Assembly (NCBI GenBank): GCA_022841625.1
Contig: JALHRD010000020.1
Coordinates: 1 to 64,000 of the forward strand
Reading direction: 5' to 3'
DNA: 64,000 nucleotides
Source: Xanthobacteraceae bacterium
GTDB taxonomy: Bacteria > Pseudomonadota > Alphaproteobacteria > Rhizobiales > Xanthobacteraceae
Part shown: piece by piece, positions 6,898 through 16,666 of the stretch
Layout: each line of letters begins with the position of its first letter
How positions within the stretch are numbered: position 1 is the stretch's first letter
Made by a program: the position numbers and the translations under genes
The notes under the pieces: generated by a model
What the model saw: the letters and a program-made list of their open reading frames with translations, nothing else
Told to the model about the DNA's origin: nothing
Databases searched by the model: none

Positions 6898-8931
6898 TTA
6901 CACGCCAAATGGGTAGGTGTCGGGCAAGCCATCAAGCGTCTTTGTCTCGAATGGAGTGATGGCGCTGGTCTCGTCAAACCAGATCAATTCATCAAATTGT
7001 TGCGGCAGCACTGCTTGAAAATAGTGGCTGCTCATTTCGGTTTCCGGGCGGTAGACCACGCCAATTGCGCGCTCCAATCTCGGTTTCAACAAGCTGTCGG
7101 TGGTGTTGAGCGTCGGCTGCCGAAGGTTCAGGAGAAACGAGCGTATGCCGCTTTGGTGGCAAAGTGCCTCATAGCTTTGCGGCACCGCTGGACGAACGGC
7201 CTTTACTTCCATCGGTCCGTCCCAGTTTGACGCCGCGGCCACGGTGCCGTGATCGGTTCCAAACCCAATCAGAGAAACAGCTTTGCCGAATTCGTTGCGG
7301 CAGAGGTGGCCAAGATTGTGCTCCCCCCTGGAGTGCATTTCGGTCGCCGCAGAGTCGCCGATATGCGAGTTGTGTGCCCAAACAACGGCCTTGCTGCGTG
7401 AGCCATGAAAGTTCATGAGCCGTTTCAAGGTCTCGAACATGTGGCTGTCCCGGAGATTCCAGGACGCTCGTGATCCGTAGTACATTGTTCGATAGTATCG
7501 CTCGGCGTTGGCGATCAGACGCGCATTCTGGATCGCATCCAGAAAACGCTCGCCATCGCGCTTCGCGTAGGCTTGGCGCTTTTCAAGCAAATCCTTCAGC
7601 ACCTGGACGACGTCCGTTTCACAACTCGGATACGTGCCAGTCAGCGCCGCATGCCCATATGTTGCGGGATCGGACTGCCATGGGGTCAAGCAGCCATAGC
7701 GCTCGCGTGCCACGCTTGCCGTCGTTGGGTCGACTTCGTCGAGATAGCGAAGAACCGCGCGAATGGATTCATATAGGCTGTAGATATCGAGGCCATGGAA
7801 TGCGACACGCATATCCATTTTGAGTGCGGTATTGTGATGGCGCAGCCAATCGACGAAGGTCCGAACTTCCTCGTTACGCCACATCCATTTTGGAAATCGT
7901 GCAAATGCGGTCCATTCGGACGGCGGATACTCGAAATGTCGGACATAATGATCCACGCGGGCTGCGTCGGGCCAATCTCCTTCGATGGCGACAAATTCAA
8001 ATCCCTTATGTTCAATCAATTCACGGGTGATCCGGCTGCGCATCCGGTAGAACTCAGAAGTCCCATGCGTTGCTTCGCCCAGGAGTACGATGCGGGCGTC
8101 GCCAATGCGCGCCAGCAGCCGTTCGAGTGGTGCGGATTCGATCGATGAGCATGGCTCGCAGGAGTCGGCGATGATCTTCGGCAGGTCTGGTGCAAGGGCA
8201 CGGCGCGCGGGCCAGACTGCTCGGGTGTTAGGGATCGTCGGATTCTTGTCTGCCCAGCCCTCTGTCCCAATCAGCGGTACAAAGCGCACGTCGGCCAAAT
8301 CTTCCTGCCGATAGTCATCCGCCGACAGGCGGGTGACTCGGATCAACTCCTGATACTTGGGATTTGTTCCAATTGGGATGACCAGGCGTCCGCCAATCTT
8401 GAGTTGGCTCTTTAGCGACTTCGGTACTTTGGGGCCGCCGGCTGCGACAATGATCCCGTCGTAGGGGGCATGATCTTGCCACCCCTTGGTTCCATCATCG
8501 TGCAGTACATGGACATTGTCGTAGCCGAGATCGACTAATGTTGCAGCGGCCTTTTCAGCGAGTTGTCCGATTCGTTCGACCGTGTAGACCTCCGCAGCGA
8601 TTTCGGCGAGCACGGCCGCGGCGTAACCGGAGCCGGTGCCGATTTCCAGGACGGTTTCGCTCCCGGTCAGCGCCAGCGCTTCGATCATGAAGGCGACAAT
8701 GTAAGGCTGCGAAATCGTTTGGCCTTCGGCGATTGGGAGCGGTGCATCATCATAGGCGAACTCTCGCAGCGAATCTGGAAGAAAAAGTTCGCGTGGGACG
8801 CTGCGCATGGCCTTAAGTACGAGCGTGGATCTCACGCCGCGCGCAATAATGGCGCGTTCGACCATTTCTTCGCGAAATTTTGCGAAGTTCGGTGACCGCG
8901 CCGGCGCGAATTTGGTAACCGGCCGATCCAT
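6898..8931 (-). CDS. Fused protein-L-isoaspartate O-methyltransferase / erythromycin-esterase-like protein
   Basis: A 677-residue two-domain protein. Residues about 1-215 are a PCM-type methyltransferase that would repair isoaspartyl damage using S-adenosylmethionine: EGQTISQPYIVAFMIEAL and the SAM-binding VLEIGTGSGYAAAVLAEI are clear. Residues about 240-677 form an erythromycin-esterase-like domain (COG2312) with GEATHGTSEFYRMRSRIT, FVAIEGDWPDA and VVWAHNSHIGD, which hold the conserved Glu/His residues of that fold. The substrate of most such domains is unknown and antibiotic resistance should not be assumed. It is 11 bases downstream of the groEL-like gene, in the same operon, so protein repair and folding functions are grouped. 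Confidence 0.9.
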   Translation of the reverse strand: MDRPVTKFAPARSPNFAKFREEMVERAIIARGVRSTLVLKAMRSVPRELFLPDSLREFAYDDAPLPIAEGQTISQPYIVAFMIEALALTGSETVLEIGTGSGYAAAVLAEIAAEVYTVERIGQLAEKAAATLVDLGYDNVHVLHDDGTKGWQDHAPYDGIIVAAGGPKVPKSLKSQLKIGGRLVIPIGTNPKYQELIRVTRLSADDYRQEDLADVRFVPLIGTEGWADKNPTIPNTRAVWPARRALAPDLPKIIADSCEPCSSIESAPLERLLARIGDARIVLLGEATHGTSEFYRMRSRITRELIEHKGFEFVAIEGDWPDAARVDHYVRHFEYPPSEWTAFARFPKWMWRNEEVRTFVDWLRHHNTALKMDMRVAFHGLDIYSLYESIRAVLRYLDEVDPTTASVARERYGCLTPWQSDPATYGHAALTGTYPSCETDVVQVLKDLLEKRQAYAKRDGERFLDAIQNARLIANAERYYRTMYYGSRASWNLRDSHMFETLKRLMNFHGSRSKAVVWAHNSHIGDSAATEMHSRGEHNLGHLCRNEFGKAVSLIGFGTDHGTVAAASNWDGPMEVKAVRPAVPQSYEALCHQSGIRSFLLNLRQPTLNTTDSLLKPRLERAIGVVYRPETEMSSHYFQAVLPQQFDELIWFDETSAITPFETKTLDGLPDTYPFGV

Positions 8932-8942
8932 AGTCCTCAGTC

Positions 8943-10565
8943 CTAAAGAGCCATTTCAGGTTGAGCGACCTGATCTTTCTTTGACTCAGGTATTTCGGTC
9001 ATGGTCGCTTCCGTGAGCAGCAAGACGCTGGCTACCGACACGGCATTCTCAAGGGCAACTCGCACCACTTTGGTTGGATCGATAATGCCGGCCTCAACCA
9101 GATCGACATAAGCCTTGCGTCCGGCATCGAACCCATAATTGCCTTGGCCCGCCAGCATTTGGGCAACGACGACGCCACCATCGGTGGCCGAATTTTCTGC
9201 TATTTGTCGGGTCGGAATCTCAAGCGCGCGCCGCAATATCTGTACGCCGGTTCGCTCATCGCCGTCGCACTTTGCTTCTTCGCGCTGTACGGCTTCGATC
9301 GTGCGCAACAGGGCCAGGCCGCCACCCGGGACAATGCCTTCGGCGACGGCTGCCTTGGTTGCGCTGATCGCATCGTCCAAGGCCTCTTTCTTGGACTTCA
9401 TCTCAGCTTCGGTTGGGGCTCCGACCCGGATGACGGCAACGCCGCCGACCAATTTGGCAAGCCGTTCCTGTAATTTCTCGCGGTCGTAGTCGCTTGTGGT
9501 TTTTTCGAGCTCGCGGCGGATCTGTTCGACGCGTCCCTGGATGCGTGCCCGATCGCCGTTCCCGCCGATGATGGTGGTGTCGTCCTTGTCAACGACGACG
9601 CGCGTTGCGCGCCCAAGCTGGTCAAGCTTGACGTGCTCGAGGATCAGCCCCACGTCTTCGGATACCAGGGTTCCACCTGTTAATTCTGCAATATCCTGCA
9701 ACATGGCTTTGCGCCGGTCGCCAAACCCGGGCGCTTTAACGGCGCAACTCCTGAGGGAGCCGCGCAGCTGATTGACGACCAATCCGGCCAGGGCCTCGCT
9801 CTCGACATCCTCAGCAATAACCAGAAGCGGCCGGCCGGATTTCGCAACCTGTTCGAGTAGCGGAATGAGGTCCTTCAACGCACTGATCTTGCGATCCGCA
9901 AGCAGGACGTAAGGATCCTCCAGGACCGCCTCCATTTTTTCTGAGTTGGTAATGAAATAGGGCGACAAGAAGCCGCGGTCGAACTGCATGCCCTCGACGA
10001 CGTCGAGGATTGTTTCAGTGGTTTTCGATTCTTCGACCGTAATGACGCCATCGCCTCCCACTTTTTCCATGGCCTCGGCTACGAGTTCGCCGATCGCCGG
10101 ATCGTTGTGTGCCGAAATTGTAGCGACCTGCGCTTTCTCCTTTCGGGTCTTAACCGGACGAGACAGCGATCGTAGTTGTTCGACAACTGCTTTGGTGGCG
10201 CGCTCCAGCCCGCGTTTGATCTCGATGGCGCTGGCGCCGGCAACGACGTTACGCATCCCGTCGGCGAGAATGGCATGGGCAAGAATCGTAGAAGTGCTGG
10301 TTCCGTCGCCGACGAGGTCACCGGTTTTTTCCGCCGCCTGACGTAGCATCTGCGCGCCCAGGTTCTCCTCCGGATCGGTCAGGTCAAATTCCTTGGCGAT
10401 CGTGACACCGTCGTTACAGACGATCGGCGGTCCCCACTTGCGCTCGATGAGAACCGACTTTGACCGTGGCCCCAGGGTCACACGGATGGCGTCCGCGAGT
10501 TGCGTCGCGCCGCGAAGTACCTTCTCACGCGCCGCCGAGCGGAACAGGACATGTTTGTGCGCCAT
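8943..10565 (-). CDS. groEL: GroEL-type chaperonin (Hsp60), divergent paralogue
   Basis: A 540-residue group I chaperonin covering the full family length. Conserved parts include [29 protein letters not shown], the ATP-site GDGTSTST (usually GDGTTTAT), [13 protein letters not shown] and the C-terminal [18 protein letters not shown]. Differences from housekeeping GroEL: the C-terminal Gly-Gly-Met tail is replaced by [12 protein letters not shown], and no groES precedes it. It sits in an operon with a universal stress protein upstream (41-bp gap) and the PCM fusion downstream, which fits a stress-specific paralogue rather than the essential copy. Confidence 0.93.
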   Translation of the reverse strand: MAHKHVLFRSAAREKVLRGATQLADAIRVTLGPRSKSVLIERKWGPPIVCNDGVTIAKEFDLTDPEENLGAQMLRQAAEKTGDLVGDGTSTSTILAHAILADGMRNVVAGASAIEIKRGLERATKAVVEQLRSLSRPVKTRKEKAQVATISAHNDPAIGELVAEAMEKVGGDGVITVEESKTTETILDVVEGMQFDRGFLSPYFITNSEKMEAVLEDPYVLLADRKISALKDLIPLLEQVAKSGRPLLVIAEDVESEALAGLVVNQLRGSLRSCAVKAPGFGDRRKAMLQDIAELTGGTLVSEDVGLILEHVKLDQLGRATRVVVDKDDTTIIGGNGDRARIQGRVEQIRRELEKTTSDYDREKLQERLAKLVGGVAVIRVGAPTEAEMKSKKEALDDAISATKAAVAEGIVPGGGLALLRTIEAVQREEAKCDGDERTGVQILRRALEIPTRQIAENSATDGGVVVAQMLAGQGNYGFDAGRKAYVDLVEAGIIDPTKVVRVALENAVSVASVLLLTEATMTEIPESKKDQVAQPEMAL

Positions 10566-10605
10566 CTGTATCTTCCTTCGAATGGTCGAGGCCTCGAGAC
10601 CGTTC

Positions 10606-11436
10606 TCAGTGCGACATCAACGTTGGAACGGTCATTGACGTTAGAAGGCCGCGGGTGACGCCGCCGAGAATAAACTCCCGCAAGCGTGAATGGCCGTAAC
10701 CGCCCATTACAATGAGATCGGCAGCGGTATCGGCCGCGTGTGAGAGAATGATGTTCGCGGTGTCAACGTCGCCGGCAACGAGCCGCCTGAGTTCAATGTT
10801 AAGCCCATGGCGCGCAAGGTGTCTTGCGATATCGGTTCCGGGAATTTCATTGAGCGCGGGCGAGCCATCGGAAACGGTCACAATTTCCGTGGTCTTGGCG
10901 CGTTGAAGCAAGGGCAGTGCGTCGGCGATGGCACGGGCGGCCGTGCGGCTGCCGTCCCAGCATATCAAAACGCGATCGAGCGTTAGCCCGCTGCGTTGGA
11001 TGTACGGCACGACAAGTACCGGACGCCCGGAGCTGAAAAGGGCGGATTCGACAAACAGCGTGTCGTTGCCTGGGCTCTCCGGTCTCGGCTGGCTTACAAC
11101 CGAGAGATCAAAGCGTCGCGCCGCGCGCGCGAATGTCTCAGGCGCGCCCGCCAGTGTTTCGTCGAGTTGTCGGGTCTCGGCCGAGACGGAGCTACGGCGC
11201 GCCGCCTCGGCGAATCGATTCGCGGCATTGGCGGCGAGGCGCTCGCTTTCTTCGCGCTGCATTTCGATGAGGTCGGCGGGAATCGGCATCAACTCGAGCG
11301 CCGGAATGATCGCCTCATATACAAAGGACACCGCCGTTACGTGGGCGTTGAGCAGGTTGGCCGTTGAAATGGCGAAGTCGGCAGTCGGATCGGATTTGTC
11401 GCCAAGCGATAAATTAACGATCAGGTCTTTAATCAT
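10606..11436 (-). CDS. Universal stress protein with two UspA domains
   Basis: A 276-residue tandem UspA protein. The second domain shows [20 protein letters not shown] and ends with the nucleotide-binding signature [20 protein letters not shown] (G-x2-G-x9-G-S/T type). The first domain is more divergent. The start at 11436 ([10 protein letters not shown]) gives the same length as the other Usp in the window (18314-19144); the frame extends to 11544 but would overlap the FixK-type box. The box at 11494-11507 lies 58 bases upstream, making this the first gene of a probable FixK-controlled Usp-GroEL-PCM operon. Confidence 0.88.
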   Translation of the reverse strand: MIKDLIVNLSLGDKSDPTADFAISTANLLNAHVTAVSFVYEAIIPALELMPIPADLIEMQREESERLAANAANRFAEAARRSSVSAETRQLDETLAGAPETFARAARRFDLSVVSQPRPESPGNDTLFVESALFSSGRPVLVVPYIQRSGLTLDRVLICWDGSRTAARAIADALPLLQRAKTTEIVTVSDGSPALNEIPGTDIARHLARHGLNIELRRLVAGDVDTANIILSHAADTAADLIVMGGYGHSRLREFILGGVTRGLLTSMTVPTLMSH

Positions 11437-11493
11437 GATGATCTCACTATGCGTGTTTCCCAATAAACTATTGCAAGCGCGCCCGCATTTCAC

Positions 11494-11507
11494 TTGATCT
11501 ACCGCAA
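11494..11507 (-). promoter_or_regulatory. FixK/FNR-type box upstream of the Usp-GroEL operon
   Basis: TTGATCTACCGCAA fits the FixK2-type consensus TTGA/C-N6-T/GCAA. Its centre is 64.5 bases upstream of the Usp start at 11436. The identical 14-mer recurs at 24925-24938 in another intergenic region of the same island. A poor -10-like TAGTTT lies at the expected distance on the minus strand. Confidence 0.65.
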
Positions 11508-11568
11508 ACAAGTACGCACCTGTGGCGCGAAAATGATGCGGCATGATCGACCGGTGGTGAGCGGCAGG

Positions 11569-13380
11569 TCAGTCGGTCCGCGCGACAGGTTTCGGGGCGG
11601 GACGTCCTCTCAGGAGGGTCGAGGGCGTGAGGCGCTTGTCGCTAACCAGGCGCGAACCGCCAGGCCGGTGTTCGAAGACAAGCTTGCGCTGATGCAGGGC
11701 CTCCAGTTCGGGCCGATGCGCAATACTGATGATCGCGGCATTCGGTAGTTGTTCGGCCACCAAATTTAGCAACATTTCCTGACTTGCCGGATCGAGGGCG
11801 GAGGTTGCCTCGTCCATGACGACGATATCGGGCTCATGCAGGAGCAGCCGGACGAATGCTATTCTTTGCCTTTCGCCGCCGGACAGAATGTGGTCCCAGG
11901 CAGCATCGGCATCGAGTCGGGCAATCAGGTGTTCCAGGCCCACGCGTTTCATCAAGCCATCTATTCTATCACTGCGAACTTCATTCGAAGACAATGGATA
12001 AGTCACGGCGCGTCGTAGCGTGCCCAGAGGCACATACGGGCGCTGGGGCATCAGAAAAAGCTTGGCCCCGCGACGAATTGAAATCTCACCGTGGCCCCAG
12101 GGCCACAGCCCCGCAATGGCCCGGACCAATGTGCTCTTGCCAGTTCCCGACTCGCCGACGACCAAGACGCGTTCGTTCTTGCCAATGATCACGTCAGCGT
12201 CATTGATCACAATGGTGCCGTCGTCGAGGGTGACCGAGAGGTCCTGCAGTCGAATGGCCGAATCGTCCTGCTCAGTTCGGTTGATGGCGTCGGGCTCGCC
12301 GTTAGTGCCGACGGATTCTAGGTGGTCAACCGCATCGACAAGCCAAGCGGATCGACGTACCGAAGCCATCCAATCCGAAAACCGCGGATAGTTGTCGACC
12401 AGCCAGCCGAATGATGATTGAACGTGCACAAAGGCCGCGGCCACTTGCGTGAGCTCGCCCAAGGTCATGGTGCCGGCAATGTATTTCGGGGCGCAAATAA
12501 TTAGTGGAATCGTTGGGGCGAGCAGGTAGTTGCCATTGGAAATGACGGTCGACCGCATGTGCTGATGACTATAGAGACGCCACGCCGAGACAATCTTATG
12601 GATGGCACGACGCAGTCCTCGGTGTTCTTCTTCCTCGCCTCCAAGCAGTGCAATGCTCTCTCCATTCTCGCGCAGGCGGGTGATGGCATAGCGAAGTTCG
12701 GCGTCGGCCTGGCTTGTCGCTTCCGAGACCGGAATGAAGCGACGGGCAATAACGGTCATCGCGATGCTGATAGTAATTGAATAGGCGATCGCAGCTATGA
12801 CCACATAGCCCGGTATGGTGATTGTGCTCTCGGTGAGGCTGAGTTCCAGGCTACCGCCGACGATCCACAGCACCCCGATGAAGGTGATCGCCGTAATGAT
12901 AGACTGAAATATTCCCAGTGCAAAATCGATCGGCGCATCGGTGGCGATACGGGTATCGTCGGTAATCCGGCTCTCGGGAACTTGAGGTTCGCCGCTTGAA
13001 AGATTGAGCTGATAGTAATGACCATGCGCCAACCATCGGCTTATGATTTTATCGGTAACCCAAGCGCGCCATTCGCGTTGCAGCTTCATTCGACCGAAAA
13101 CGGCGATGACTGCTAGGCCGACGATTGTGATTGCAAGCGGTAGGAAGATGATGGTCTGGGAGAGAATGTCGTCACCGCGTTTTTTCTCAATCGCGTTGAA
13201 TAGGTCGCGGTTCCAGATATTCAAACGGTATTGCGCGCCGACCTGCACCAAGGCGAGCGTCAACAGGCCGATGGTCAATAGCCAAGCAGAGACCCGTGCC
13301 TCCTGGGTCCAGTAGCCGCGTGCCAATCGCCAAAACCGTCGGATGAGCGCGCGGCGCCGTGGCGGCGGTTGATCGCTCAT
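11569..13380 (-). CDS. SbmA/BacA-YddA-type ABC transporter (fused membrane and ATPase domains)
   Basis: A 603-residue half-transporter of the COG4178 group. A membrane region (about residues 25-350, six segments) is of the SbmA/BacA type, with family-like stretches such as LNIWNRDLFNAIEKK, WRAWVTDKIISRWL and NPDQRI-equivalent ESRITDDTRIATDAP. A C-terminal ATPase (about 390-575) has Walker A GESGTGKST, signature LSGGERQR and Walker B DIVVMDEATSALD. Relatives move peptides or vitamin B12-like compounds, or act in cell-envelope lipid modification; substrate here is unknown. A perfect FNR box lies just upstream of its start, so it has its own promoter separate from the dehydrogenase operon. Confidence 0.85.
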   Translation of the reverse strand: MSDQPPPRRRALIRRFWRLARGYWTQEARVSAWLLTIGLLTLALVQVGAQYRLNIWNRDLFNAIEKKRGDDILSQTIIFLPLAITIVGLAVIAVFGRMKLQREWRAWVTDKIISRWLAHGHYYQLNLSSGEPQVPESRITDDTRIATDAPIDFALGIFQSIITAITFIGVLWIVGGSLELSLTESTITIPGYVVIAAIAYSITISIAMTVIARRFIPVSEATSQADAELRYAITRLRENGESIALLGGEEEEHRGLRRAIHKIVSAWRLYSHQHMRSTVISNGNYLLAPTIPLIICAPKYIAGTMTLGELTQVAAAFVHVQSSFGWLVDNYPRFSDWMASVRRSAWLVDAVDHLESVGTNGEPDAINRTEQDDSAIRLQDLSVTLDDGTIVINDADVIIGKNERVLVVGESGTGKSTLVRAIAGLWPWGHGEISIRRGAKLFLMPQRPYVPLGTLRRAVTYPLSSNEVRSDRIDGLMKRVGLEHLIARLDADAAWDHILSGGERQRIAFVRLLLHEPDIVVMDEATSALDPASQEMLLNLVAEQLPNAAIISIAHRPELEALHQRKLVFEHRPGGSRLVSDKRLTPSTLLRGRPAPKPVARTD

Positions 13381-13414
13381 AACGGCAATTGACTACCCTC
13401 CAAACGAGACGTGT

Positions 13415-13428
13415 TTGATGCACATCAA
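13415..13428 (-). promoter_or_regulatory. Perfect FNR box upstream of the ABC transporter gene
   Basis: TTGATGCACATCAA matches the canonical FNR consensus TTGAT-N4-ATCAA at every specified base. The centre is 41.5 bases from the annotated ATG at 13380. For a classic class II site this would place the transcription start at the start codon, so either the message is nearly leaderless, the start is further downstream, or the site works in another geometry. Confidence 0.75.
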
Positions 13429-13463
13429 GCAGGATCGCACAGCCGGAAGGGTGAACAGCGGCG

Positions 13464-14570
13464 CTAACGCCATCGTCTTGTGGCCGAAGCAGCTTTGACG
13501 CGTGCCTCCGCGAGCGCAACAGCAGCGGTTCGTGGCAGGTTGTTAGAACGGCGCGCGTCCTCCAACACGCGGGCGGTGTTGGTTCGTATCCGTTCGTCAA
13601 TGTGGTCAAAAGCGTCCTGCCGGGTGCCGCCGCGATACTCGACCGCCGCGCAAATCACACCGCCGGCATTGGCAATGAAATCAGGCACCACCAGGATCCC
13701 GCGATCATGGAGAACCCGCTCGGCCTCCGGCGTACAGGGAATGTTAGCGCCCTGCGGTACCAGGCGCGCTTGTAGCCGGCCGACATTATCGGCCCGAATA
13801 ACGTCCGGCCGCGCCGCCGGAATCCAGATGTCGCAGGCGACATCCAGAACCGAGTCCGCGCTAAGCCTCTCACCGCGTGAATGGTCATGCAGCGGACGGC
13901 CGGCATCCTTGAGGGATATCAGCGCGGCAATGTCGAGTCCCGCGGCGTCGACAATGGTTCCGCCCGTATCGCTGGCTGCCACGAGGATAGCGCCCTGCTC
14001 GGCCAGGAACCGGGCGGCGTGCTTCCCAACTGCACCAAACCCCTGAACAACGACGCGGGCGCCTTTGAGATCAAGATTGATGAAGGTTCGTGCCACGTCG
14101 ACACAGGCCGCTACTCCAAAGCCGGTGGCGCCAATCATATCGAGTGGAATGCCGCCTATCGCTTCAGGCAAGCCGACGGCGCGGCCAATCTCGTCTTTGA
14201 TCCAAGCCATGCAGCGTTCATCGGTTCCCATGTCTGGCCCAGGCACGTAGTCGGTGAGATCGCGAATTGCGTGGGCAAATGCCCGTATGATTTCCTCCTT
14301 TGTTGCAGCGGGCAGTCGGGGATCGCTAAAAATTACCGATTTACCGCCGCCGTGCGGCAGGCCGGCCGCTGCGTTCTTGAGCGTCATGGCGCGTGCGAGG
14401 CGGAAGCACTCCTCGACCGACACGTCTGGCGCCATGCGCACGCCGCCAATTGCGTCGCCGCACGCGGTATTGTCGATCACGACAATCGCTCTCAGGCCAA
14501 TAGCCGCGCGGTGGATATAGACAACCCGCGAGGGGCCAAGAGAGTCTGCGAATTCAAACGGTTCTGGCAT
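13464..14570 (-). CDS. Leu/Phe/Val (Glu) dehydrogenase family protein
   Basis: A 368-residue NAD(P)-dependent amino-acid dehydrogenase of the Glu/Leu/Phe/Val family; the short length is that of leucine/phenylalanine/valine dehydrogenases rather than the longer glutamate enzymes. Visible are GGVRMAPDVSVEECFRLARA, the catalytic-lysine motif LPHGGGKSVI, the DMGTDE segment and a Rossmann loop VVVQGFGAVGKHAARFL. It deaminates an amino acid to its 2-oxo acid with NADH formation. It lies directly after the E2 gene (9-bp gap) of a 2-oxoacid dehydrogenase, so the operon can turn a (branched-chain?) amino acid into acyl-CoA. Substrate choice is inference. Confidence 0.85.
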   Translation of the reverse strand: MPEPFEFADSLGPSRVVYIHRAAIGLRAIVVIDNTACGDAIGGVRMAPDVSVEECFRLARAMTLKNAAAGLPHGGGKSVIFSDPRLPAATKEEIIRAFAHAIRDLTDYVPGPDMGTDERCMAWIKDEIGRAVGLPEAIGGIPLDMIGATGFGVAACVDVARTFINLDLKGARVVVQGFGAVGKHAARFLAEQGAILVAASDTGGTIVDAAGLDIAALISLKDAGRPLHDHSRGERLSADSVLDVACDIWIPAARPDVIRADNVGRLQARLVPQGANIPCTPEAERVLHDRGILVVPDFIANAGGVICAAVEYRGGTRQDAFDHIDERIRTNTARVLEDARRSNNLPRTAAVALAEARVKAASATRRWR

Positions 14571-14579
14571 GGATCGCTC

Positions 14580-15686
14580 TCAGCTTGCGTGTTCCAAATC
14601 GACAATGATCGCCCGCAGAAAGCGAGCCGCTTGCCCGCCGGTCACGGCGCGGTGGTCGAAGGTCAGGGACAGCGGGAGCGATCGATGCACGACCAAGGTG
14701 CCTGCGGCGCGTACTGGCCGATCGGTGACGCGACCGGCTCCCAGAATGGCGAGTTGCGGCGGCATGACAATGAGTGCGGCGTAGGTGCCGGCCAAAGTTC
14801 CGAAATTTGAGAGTGTGAATGTGGGGTCGCGCAGATCGCTCGGGGTGAGAGAGCGTTTCTTTACCGCCGTCTTGACGGCCTCGATTCGGGCGCGCCAGTC
14901 GGCGGGCGTTGCGCGCCCAACATCGCGCAGCACGGGAACAAACAGCCCATCGGGGCTGTCGATGGCCAGCCCAAGGTCGATCTTTTGATTTGGCCGCAGC
15001 TGCAGCGTTTGGGAATCGAATGTGGCGTTGAGCTGCGGTTCGGCGCCGCAGGCGGCGACGATGGCGCGGATCAATCGGACGGTGATGTCTTCTTTCGCCG
15101 TCCAACTCTCGATATCGGCATCGTCGTGCAAGGTGGTATGCACGACCTCGCGCCAAGCACGCGCCATATTGAGCGCCATGGTCTTTGCGGCGCCACGCAG
15201 GACAAGGGAATCATCCGCGCCGCCGCCGGCGGCCGTTTCGACGTCGGCGGTTGTGATAGTGCGATCGGGGCCGGTGGGTTTGACGCTTGCAAGATCGACC
15301 TGCAAGACGCGTGCACGAGCGCGCACGGCGGGGGACGCCCGGAGCCCCGCCGAAGGATCCATGGCTTCAGGCACGTGCGCGCTCGCTGGCCTTGCAGTTG
15401 CGGGCGCTGGCTTCGGCAGATCGCCGACAACGGTTCCGCTGTCGGTGGGCGGTCCTTCTTCGAACTGCAATACCGGCGCCCCAACGGCAATCCGCTCGCC
15501 AGGCTTTGCCAGAATTCGTGCAATTCGTCCGGAGTGAGGCGAGGGGATTTCGACCACGGCCTTCTCGGTCTCGACCGAGAGCAGCGGTTGATCGGTCACC
15601 ACATGCTCGCCCTCGGCGACATGCCAAGCGACAATCTCCGCCTGCGCCAGTCCTTCGCCAAGATCAGGCAGATTGAACGCGATCAT
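14580..15686 (-). CDS. 2-oxoacid dehydrogenase E2 (dihydrolipoamide acyltransferase)
   Basis: A 368-residue E2 subunit. An N-terminal lipoyl domain (about 1-78) carries the lipoylation motif SVETEKAVVEIPSP; a peripheral-subunit-binding domain follows (RASPAVRARARVLQVDLASV, about 114-150); the C-terminal acyltransferase domain ends with the catalytic histidine motif FDHRAVTGGQAARFL. It transfers the acyl group from lipoamide to CoA in the pyruvate or branched-chain 2-oxoacid complex. It overlaps the E1 beta gene by 4 bases. No E3 (dihydrolipoamide dehydrogenase) gene is present here. Confidence 0.92.
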   Translation of the reverse strand: MIAFNLPDLGEGLAQAEIVAWHVAEGEHVVTDQPLLSVETEKAVVEIPSPHSGRIARILAKPGERIAVGAPVLQFEEGPPTDSGTVVGDLPKPAPATARPASAHVPEAMDPSAGLRASPAVRARARVLQVDLASVKPTGPDRTITTADVETAAGGGADDSLVLRGAAKTMALNMARAWREVVHTTLHDDADIESWTAKEDITVRLIRAIVAACGAEPQLNATFDSQTLQLRPNQKIDLGLAIDSPDGLFVPVLRDVGRATPADWRARIEAVKTAVKKRSLTPSDLRDPTFTLSNFGTLAGTYAALIVMPPQLAILGAGRVTDRPVRAAGTLVVHRSLPLSLTFDHRAVTGGQAARFLRAIIVDLEHAS

Positions 15687-16666
15687 GAATAGGCAACTGT
15701 GCGACGCACAGCCTCCGCGATCCGTTCGGCCTGCGGCATGTAAAGGTGTTCAAGCCGCGGGTAGGGCATCATGGTGTCGCAGCCTGTCACCCGTTCGATT
15801 GGCGCCAGCAGGCTGGTCAAGGCCTGGTGCGCGACGCGGGCCGCAATCTCGGCTCCGAATCCGCATGTCAGCGGGGCCTCATGGACGACCACGAGGCGGC
15901 CGGTGCGTTTAACGGAGTCGATGACGGTAGCGCTGTCGAGCGGTTTGAGCGTCGCGACGTCGATGACCTCGGCGTCGATCCGGTGATCGGTGGCCAATCG
16001 ATTCGCAGCCTCCAGTGTATCTTTCACCATGCCCCCCCAAGAAACCAATGTGACGTCGCGACCGGTCCGCAGCACAATACAGCGGCCCAGCGGAATGCTT
16101 GCGCCGTCATCAGCGACCTCATCCTTGGCCGAGCGATAGAGCCGGGTCGGCTCCAGAAAAATGATTGGGTCAGGGTCTCGGATTGCAGCAAGAAGCAATC
16201 CGTAGGCGCCCTGCGGCGACGACGGTATTACCACCTTGAGTCCGGGAATATGGGCGAACATCGCCTCAGGGCTTTCGGAATGATGCTCGATGGCGTGAAT
16301 GCCTCCGCCGGTTGGCGAGCGCAGCACCATCGGGCATGTGAGCCGACCCATTGTGCGCTTGCGCAACCGCGATGCGTGATTGAGGATCTGATCGATGCAG
16401 GCATAGGCGAAGCCGGAAAACTGGATTTCGAGGACCGGCCGGAATCCCTGCGCGGCGAGTCCAATCGACACCCCAGTGATGCCGGCTTCCGCCAGCGGCG
16501 TGTCGAGGACGCGACTATCCCCATACAGCTTCCAAAGACCGTCGGTCGCCCGGAAAACGCCGCCATTAATCCCGACATCTTCGCCCAGGACCAGGACTGT
16601 GGGATCGTCAGCCATTGCCCGGCGCAACGCCAAGTTAATTGCCTGCACCAGGTTCAGGTCCGGCAT
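15683..16666 (-). CDS. 2-oxoacid dehydrogenase E1 component, beta subunit
   Basis: A 327-residue transketolase-like beta subunit (typical about 325). Recognisable stretches are LVQAINLALRRAMADDPTVL, VLGEDVGINGGVFRATDGL and the C-terminal GYDTPYP-equivalent VTGCDTMMPYPRLEHLYMP. It pairs with the E1 alpha subunit encoded immediately upstream (one-base overlap) to bind thiamine diphosphate and decarboxylate a 2-oxo acid. Sequence alone does not separate pyruvate, acetoin or branched-chain substrates. Confidence 0.92.
   Translation of the reverse strand: MPDLNLVQAINLALRRAMADDPTVLVLGEDVGINGGVFRATDGLWKLYGDSRVLDTPLAEAGITGVSIGLAAQGFRPVLEIQFSGFAYACIDQILNHASRLRKRTMGRLTCPMVLRSPTGGGIHAIEHHSESPEAMFAHIPGLKVVIPSSPQGAYGLLLAAIRDPDPIIFLEPTRLYRSAKDEVADDGASIPLGRCIVLRTGRDVTLVSWGGMVKDTLEAANRLATDHRIDAEVIDVATLKPLDSATVIDSVKRTGRLVVVHEAPLTCGFGAEIAARVAHQALTSLLAPIERVTGCDTMMPYPRLEHLYMPQAERIAEAVRRTVAYS

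Noticed and set aside
8160-8270. Possible macrolide-resistance determinant
   Set aside because: The erythromycin-esterase-like domain is fused to a repair methyltransferase in a chaperone operon; resistance should not be inferred from the family name.
14554-15156. Minus-strand frame of 200 codons overlapping the E2 gene
   Set aside because: Same strand, other frame, Arg/His-rich and without motifs; E2 motifs read through in the correct frame.
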